Positions 58,401-64,000 of a stretch of 64,000 nt of DNA are shown here, in pieces. The stretch's first letter is position 1. The number at the start of each line of letters is the position of its first letter. The notes beneath the pieces were generated by a model. The model did no database searches. It was not told the origin of the DNA and saw only the letters and a list, made by a program, of their open reading frames with translations. The position numbers and the translations under genes are program-made. This DNA is from Sorex araneus. Lineage: Eukaryota; Chordata; Mammalia; Eulipotyphla; Soricidae. The stretch lies in the NCBI RefSeq assembly GCF_027595985.1, contig NC_073306.1, positions 97,562,926 through 97,626,925 on the forward strand, in the 5' to 3' direction.

Positions 58401-60760
58401 AGGGGCTCCGAGGAAAGCTGGGATGGCGGTCCAGCATGAGGCCATGCCCCCTTATTGAGACCATGCCCTCAAAGAACCAGGCCACACCACCAGTAGCCTC
58501 TTGGGACTCTGGGAATTGGAAAGCGTGGGGGGGGGGCTCCTGGAAAAGCTGGGATGGTGGTCCGTGGGATGCCATGCCTCGTTTTGGAGACAACGCCCCC
58601 AGAGGAGCAGGCCACGCCCCCTGCTTGGGAATTTGGGGTGCAGAAAGCAGGGAGAGGGGGACTCCAGGGAAAGCCGGGATTGTGATGCAGCAGAAGGCCA
58701 AGCCCCTTTTTGGAGACCATGCCCTCAGAGAACAGGCCACGCTCCAGGTAGCCTCTTGGGACTCTGGGATGCGAAAAGCAGGTTGGGGTTGGCTCAGGGG
58801 AAAGCCCACCAGGAGTACACGCCCCCTTTTGGAGACCACGCCCTCAGAGAACCAGGCCACGCGTGTCATAGCCTCTTTGGACTCTTCAGTGCAGACAGCA
58901 GGGTTGGGGGGTGCTACGAGGAAAGTAGGGATGGCTGTACAGCAGCAGGCCACGACCCCTTTTGGAGACCAAGCCCCCATGGAACAATGCTACGATTCCA
59001 GTAGCCTCTTGGGACTCTGGGATGCGAAAAGCAGAGTGAAGGGGGCTCTGGGGATGGCTGGGATGACAGTCCAGCAGGAGGCCATGCACCCTTTTGGAGA
59101 CCACACCCCTAGAGAAACAAGCCACGCCCCCAGTAGCCTCATTGGACACATGGATGCGGAAAGGTTCATGGGGGTGGTCCTGATAACCCAAGAAGGTGGT
59201 CCATCAGGAGGCCATGCCCACTTTTGGAGACCACGCCCCCCAGAGAATCATGCCACGGCCCCAGTAGCGTCTTGGGACTCTGGCAGCCAGAAAGCGGGGT
59301 GAGTAGTCTCTGTAGAAAGCCAAGAATGTGGTCCAGCAAGAGGCCCTTTTGGAGACCACGCCCCAAAGAACCAGGCCATGCCTCCAGTAGCCTCTTGGGA
59401 CTCTGGGATGTGAAAAGCGGCATGGTGGGGCTCAGAGGAAACGCAAGATGGCGGTTCTGAGGAGGCCACGCCCCCTGTTGGAGACCACGCCCCAGAGAAC
59501 TGTGCCACGCCCCAGTAGCCTCTTGGAACTCTGAGATGCGGAAAGCGGGGTGGGGGAGTCTCCTTGGAAAGCAGGGATGGCGGTTCAGCAGGAGGTTCGT
59601 GTTCTTTGGGAGCCGACGTTCCCAAAGAAACAGGCCACGCCCCCTGTAGCTTCTTGGGATTCTAGATGAGGAAAGCGGGGTGGGGATACTCCAGGGAAGG
59701 CCGGCATGGCTGTCAAGCAGGAGGCCAAGCCCCCTTTTGGAGACCACTCCCTTAGAGAACCAGGCACTCCCCCAGCAGCCTTTGGGACTCTGGATGCGGA
59801 AAACGGGTTTGGGGCGTCTTTGTGGAAAGCCGGGATGGCGGTCCAGCAGGAGTCCACGTCCCATTTTGGAGACGCTGCCCCTAGAGAACCAGGCAATGCC
59901 CCAAGCAGCCTCTTGGGATTCTTGGATGTGGAAACTGGGGTGGCAGGTGGTCCGGGGAAAGCCGAGATGGCCATGCAACAGGATGCCTCGCCCCCTTTTG
60001 GAGACCACAAACCCAGAGAACCAGGCCACACCCTCAATAGCTTCTGGGAATCTGAGATGCGGATAGCGGCATTGGGGGGCTCTGGGGAAAGCCGGGATCA
60101 CTGACCAGTAGGAGGCCATGGCCCCTTTTGGAGACAATGCCCCAGAGAACCGGGCCACGCCCCCAGTAGCCTCTTGGGACTATGGGAAGCAGAAGGTGCG
60201 GTGGGGGGGGCTCCGGGAAAAGCTGGCATGGCGATCTATTAGGAGCCCATGCCCCCTTTTGAAGCCCATGCCCCCAGGGAAACAGGCAAAGCCCCCTGTA
60301 GCCTCTTGGGACTCTGGGATGCGGAAAGGGGGTGGGGGACTCTGGGAAAGCCGGGATGGCGGTCCAGCACAAGGCCACACCACCTTTTGGAAACCACGCC
60401 CCCAGAGAACCAGGCCACACCCCCGGTAGCCTCTTGAGATTCTGGGATGCAGAAAGCGGGTGGGGGTGGCTCCATGGAAAGCCGGGATGGCTGTCCAGCA
60501 GGAGGCCTCGCCCCCTTTTGGAGACCACGCCCCCAGAGAGCCAGGGCATGCCCCCAGTAGCCTTCTGGGACTCTGTGATGCGGAAAGCGAGGTGGAGGCT
60601 TGCTCAGGGGAGAGCTGGTATGGCGGTCCAGCAGGAGGCTATGGTCCCTTTTGAAGACCACGCTTCCGAAGAACCATGCCACGACCCAGTGGTCTCTTGG
60701 TATTATGGGATGCGGAAAGCTGGGTGGGGTGCGCTCAGGGATAGACAGGTGTTGCAACAA

Positions 60761-61060
60761 TGTTGCAGTTTTACTTGACAGTCGGAGGCATTTCACTAGC
60801 CGAAGAAATATACTTTTTTGGGGAGGATCACATGACTGTCTCCGGAGGGTTTTTTTGTTATGGCTGCCGGAGAACAGCCTGTTCAACTCCCTTTTATTAA
60901 ATAGGTTGATGTACTAACCAATGATATTCAGCCACATAGGCAGAATATGCAAATTAATTTAGTCAACGGAAACAGTAACAAAGTCAGTTAAAGTAACAGA
61001 AAACGACGTTTACATCCAGGCCTAGCTAGGCCTGAGATTATGGAATGTTGTATACCAACG
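60761..61060 (-). mobile_element. 3' LTR of a minus-strand endogenous retrovirus
   Basis: About 300 bp between the satellite and ERV internal DNA. On the minus strand it starts CGTTGGTATACAAC (TG mutated to CG) and ends AAACTGCAACA, the same TGTTG...CAACA end pattern as the LTR at 37033. The minus strand carries ATTTGCAT (octamer), ATTGG (CCAAT box) and TTTAATAAAA (AATAAA) in promoter/R order. A second TGTTGCAACA just left, at 60750, makes the outer edge uncertain by about 11 bp. The class II assignment comes from the adjoining pol remnants. Confidence 0.82.
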
Positions 61061-61075
61061 TTTCCCCCTTTTTTG
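61061..61075 (-). other. Polypurine tract of the ERV
   Basis: On the minus strand this reads CAAAAAAGGGGGAAA, directly before the LTR. A polypurine tract at this place primes plus-strand DNA synthesis in retroviruses, which fixes the orientation and the LTR as the 3' one. Confidence 0.85.
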
Positions 61076-62255
61076 TTTAAAATGACCAGTAGTAAACAAT
61101 ATAAACATTTTCACAAATCTTTCCAGTAATACCTCAAGAAAATCAACCTTATTTTACAGAAATTGTTTTTCATTTTACAATACAGAGTTTACATATACAG
61201 AGTTTATACACATTAAGCAATATTTCAGTTCCAGTCCTGGTTCAGAGATATTTGTCAACGAAGATCAATTAGTCTCTAAACAAAAACAACACTTTCATGC
61301 CATTTCTGGATGAACTTCACAGTCCAGGTTTTTCCACAATCAGTAACTGCCGAAGCACTCCTGTTATCAGATTCTTCTCTTATGGACAAGGAAGAATCAC
61401 CGGCATCCATAAGTATAATTAGAAACTTCCTCCTTCTCAAACTTCATAGATGTCCTGATAAAATATGCATAGAATATCATCCAGTCTCTTATAATAAAAC
61501 TGTTATCTCTTAAAATAATATCTTTTGAACCTATTTTATATACAATTATTTCAATTCTCTTTTAACAGCTCATTTAATAGGTTTTATACTTTAGATATTT
61601 TATTTTATTTATTTATTTATTTTGCTTTTTGAGTCACACCTGGCGATGCACAGGGATTACTCCTGGCTCATGCACTCAGGAATCACTCCTGGCGGTGCTC
61701 AGGGGACCATATGCGGTACTGGGATTCGAACCCAGGTGGGCCACGTGCAAGGCAAACGCCCTACCTGCTGTGCTATCACTCCGGCCCCTACTTTAGATAT
61801 TTTAAATCATGACCTTTTATATCAATCTTTAACAGTTTTCACCTTGGTTTTATGCTCTAATTAAGTTCCAAAAAACACTCAAGCTTTTAAAAATTTTTTG
61901 GAGTAGGATTGCCACTTCTGATTTCAACCTTACTTCAATATTCAAACACTTAACACAGACAGACATACAGAAAGACAACCAAATCACATGCATGTGCATC
62001 CATACATACCTGATCTATCGATCTGACCCTGCAAGAATCAGGGAAGAAAAAACTAATGGATAGAGAAAGGAAGGGCAGTCCCCAGGATAAAAATTTCCCT
62101 GTCGGCCGATTTGGATTATACCCCATTTCTCAGTCCAGCTAGCCGGTCTCCTGCTTGTAGAATTGGATCCAAAAAGAAAAGAAGCGCTTCTATTTTTACA
62201 AAGCCAGCAAAAATACATGAAAAAGGAATCCATACTGCAGTTTTTTCATTTGCTA
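61076..62255 (-). other. ERV internal region between integrase remnant and 3' LTR
   Basis: About 1 kb of AT-rich ERV-derived DNA, excluding the SINE at 61603-61788. No envelope protein feature (signal peptide, furin site, fusion or transmembrane segment) could be recognised. The frame at 62015-62233 on the minus strand has no clear family match. Envelope is either absent or too decayed to see. Confidence 0.55.
61603..61788 (-). mobile_element. SOR-type SINE inside the ERV
   Basis: A minus-strand SINE with a perfect 16-bp duplication, TACTTTAGATATTTTA, at 61587-61602 and 61789-61804. Tail TTTATTTATTTATTTTGC on the left, box B GGATTCGAACCCAGG, head end CACTCCGGCCCC. It is younger than the ERV. 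Confidence 0.96.
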
Positions 62256-62257
62256 TC

Positions 62258-64000
62258 CATTATTCACTGAGAAGCTTTAGTCTCTTTGTAGGACACCAAA
62301 AGTGGTTTCTGTTTGCTGAAATAAAAGCAAAACCTTGTCCCCACCTTTCCACCTGGCCTGGCATCCAACTCTCAGAGACTGGGTCCCTGTAAAGGACCTT
62401 ACATCTCTGATAAATTTTATCTAAATCATTTTTAATTCTATTAGAACTTATTTCTTCTGAGCTATCCTGAATTTTCCAATGTTTTTCCGCCGATGTCATT
62501 TCATCAGAGCAATTCAAAAAATTCAAGATGAACAGTCCAAGATGCATACTGAGAGTCCATTACAATATTTACTGGTTCAGAATAATTTTGTAAAAGAGAA
62601 ATAATTGCAAATAATTCATTCTTCTGAACTGATTTATATGGAGTTTGTAAAACCTTGTCATTTTTCATATCAGTATAAGCAGCCTTTCCTTCTTTACTAG
62701 GATCTGTGAGGAATGTAACAACAGACTCAATAGGTTCAGCCTTTATAATATTAGGCCAAATCCAATTAGTAAGTTTAAGAAATTGAAATATCTTTTGCTT
62801 TGGAAAGTTGTTATGAATTTTGCCCAGACAATTAGTGCAAGCAATTTGCCAATCTTCATTAATTTCCCATAGTTCTTGAATTTGCTCAATAGTCAATGGT
62901 ACAATAATTTCAGTAGGATCACTCCCTATTGTTTAGTTCTTCTTCCTTTAAAAATTGTTAGAGATATTTTATTTACATAAGTAACCAATGTTTTACTAGA
63001 CTTGTTACATAAAAAACTCCATTCCACAATATTAGTTCCTTGTATCAAAATCCCAGTAGGAGAATGTGAAGTATGCAACACTAACAGATTTAAACTTTCT
63101 GAAGAGTCAATTATATTCCAGCTGAGCCTTATTAACAACTTCCTCAATTATTTCTAATTCCTTTTCAGCTGCCGGGCTAAGTTGCCTTGGACTATTTAAA
63201 GAGGGATCACCTTCCAATGTTTGAAACAAATTTTGTAGGGTATAGGTTGGAATACCCAAAGAAGGCCGTAGCCAATTTATATTTCCTAATAATTTTTGAA
63301 AGTCATTTAAAGTTCTTAATTTATCTCTCCGAATTTGGATCATTTGAGGTGTAATTCTACTATCCCATATTATTTGTCCCAAAAATTCCCAAGGAACCTG
63401 CGCAATTGTCCTGTACAATTTTTAAACCCCATGACTCTAGTTCATAAGTTACAGATTCATAAACCTTTTGCAAATTTACATGAGGTGGAGCAGTGATAAG
63501 AATATCATCCATGTAGTGAATAATTTTGACGTCAGGGTACCATGTCTTAATTATATCCAATGGTTGATTAACAAAATATTGACACATCGTGGGACTATTC
63601 ATCATCCCTTGAGGCAAAATAGTTCAGTGATATCTTTTAGCAGGAGTTTCACTATTTAAGGAAGTTACAGTAAAGGCAAATTTTTCTCTATCCTCTTCTC
63701 TCAAAGGGATGGTATAGAAACTATCCCTTATATCAATTACAATAATATTCCATTGTTTTGGAATAATGGCTAAATTAGGTAGGCCCATTTTCAAAGGGTC
63801 CATTGGTTCAATGCAGTCATCAACTTTTCTTAGATCACTTAACATTCGCCATTTACCAGTCTTTTTCTTGATAAGAAATACTGGTGAATTCCAGGAACTA
63901 GAACTGAACAATATGTCCCAATTAAAACTGTTCTGTAACTAAATGAATTAGTTTAAAGCCTTAAGTTTTTCTCTGGTTAAGGGCCACTGCTCAACCCACA
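62258..64000 (-). pseudogene. Decayed, internally deleted retroviral pol (class II ERV), partial
   Basis: The minus strand carries remnants of a betaretrovirus-like Pol polyprotein in order. First is a reverse transcriptase N-part (63624-63911 and beyond the window; [16 protein letters not shown] type), then the RT core with the PQG and YMDD boxes (63360-63617), then an RT connection part (62926-63418). Next is an RNase H-like part (62504-62896; TD and DSQY landmarks), and then a piece resembling the integrase C-terminal domain (62260-62547; WGQGFAF followed by W-C-P). The integrase zinc and catalytic parts are missing between the last two, an internal deletion of roughly 0.8 kb by family comparison. 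At least four frame breaks or stops separate the pieces. It is non-functional. The 5' part (gag, protease, 5' LTR) lies outside the window. Confidence 0.85.

Larger units (their letters stand above)
36296..60749. repeat. ~130-bp GC-rich tandem satellite array (about 185 monomers)
   Basis: A head-to-tail array. The marker GTAGCCTCTTGGGACTCTGG recurs every 129-132 bp (36340, 36470, 36602, 36731, 36860, 36991 and onward). Each unit has two parts. One is a G-rich half (GCGGGGTGGGGGGCTCCGG, then GGAAAGCCGGGATGGCGGTC). The other is a half with three CCACGCCC-type boxes (GGCCACGCCCCCTTTTGG, AGACCACGCCCCCAGAG, AACCAGGCCACGCCCCC). Monomers differ by perhaps 10-25%, with local near-identical neighbours. 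Only the solo LTR at 37033-37477 interrupts it. Stops are rare, so many long frames appear on both strands (up to 599 codons at 44062-45861, minus). The period is not a multiple of three and the frames resemble no protein, so they are not called as genes. The left edge is 140 bp after ADORA3; the right edge is an ERV. Confidence 0.96.

Noticed and set aside
36296..60749. Array read as CRISPR or as a zinc-finger gene cluster
   Set aside because: The ~130-bp units are contiguous with no unique spacers, the host is a mammal, and no C2H2 Cys/His spacing appears in any frame.

Overview
The window is nuclear DNA of a mammal, almost certainly a shrew (Soricidae, Sorex-like). The main clue is a repeatedly inserted tRNA-derived SINE of the shrew SOR type, with a box-B-like GGTTCGAA core, an A-rich tail and clear target-site duplications (TSDs). 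Ancient mammalian repeats (old L1, MIR, MER5-like) and one intron-containing mammalian gene agree with this. There is no sign of bacterial genes, operons or CRISPR.

Only one host protein-coding gene is supported: the adenosine A3 receptor gene (ADORA3) on the + strand. Coding exon 1 is 32282-32631, a 2.94 kb intron follows, and coding exon 2 is 35573-36152. Joined, they encode a 309-residue class A GPCR with the expected motifs and an unusually short C-terminal tail.

Layout. (1) 1-9.0 kb: an ancient + strand L1 broken into pieces by SINEs, a reversed L1-tailed composite element (4.2-5.4 kb) and a 1.2 kb solo LTR (7630-8826). (2) 9-20.5 kb: mostly unique DNA with MIR/MER5 remnants, a GGAA tract, SINEs, a second solo LTR of the same family (14658-16443) that carries a 590-bp insertion, and a 1 kb TG-rich minisatellite. 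(3) 20.5-26.1 kb: a degenerate ~475-bp satellite rich in CCCTAA (telomere-type) motifs. It is split by a 5'-truncated L1, which is itself split by a third solo LTR and a 133-bp polyadenylated insertion; each junction has a TSD. (4) 26.1-36.2 kb: more composite elements and purine/pyrimidine tracts, then ADORA3. (5) 36.3-60.75 kb: a ~24.4 kb GC-rich tandem array of roughly 185 monomers of ~130 bp, starting about 140 bp after the ADORA3 stop codon. It is interrupted by one 445-bp solo LTR. (6) 60.75-64 kb: the 3' part of a decayed, internally deleted class II (betaretrovirus-like) endogenous retrovirus on the minus strand, running off the window.

The most notable features are the ~130-bp array beside ADORA3, in which most monomers carry a G-quadruplex-type motif and several CCACGCCC boxes; the lack of any AATAAA/ATTAAA between the ADORA3 stop and the solo LTR inside the array; and the interstitial telomere-like satellite with its nested insertions. 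Everything here was read by eye: no alignment, database search or motif scan was run, so family names and copy numbers are approximate.
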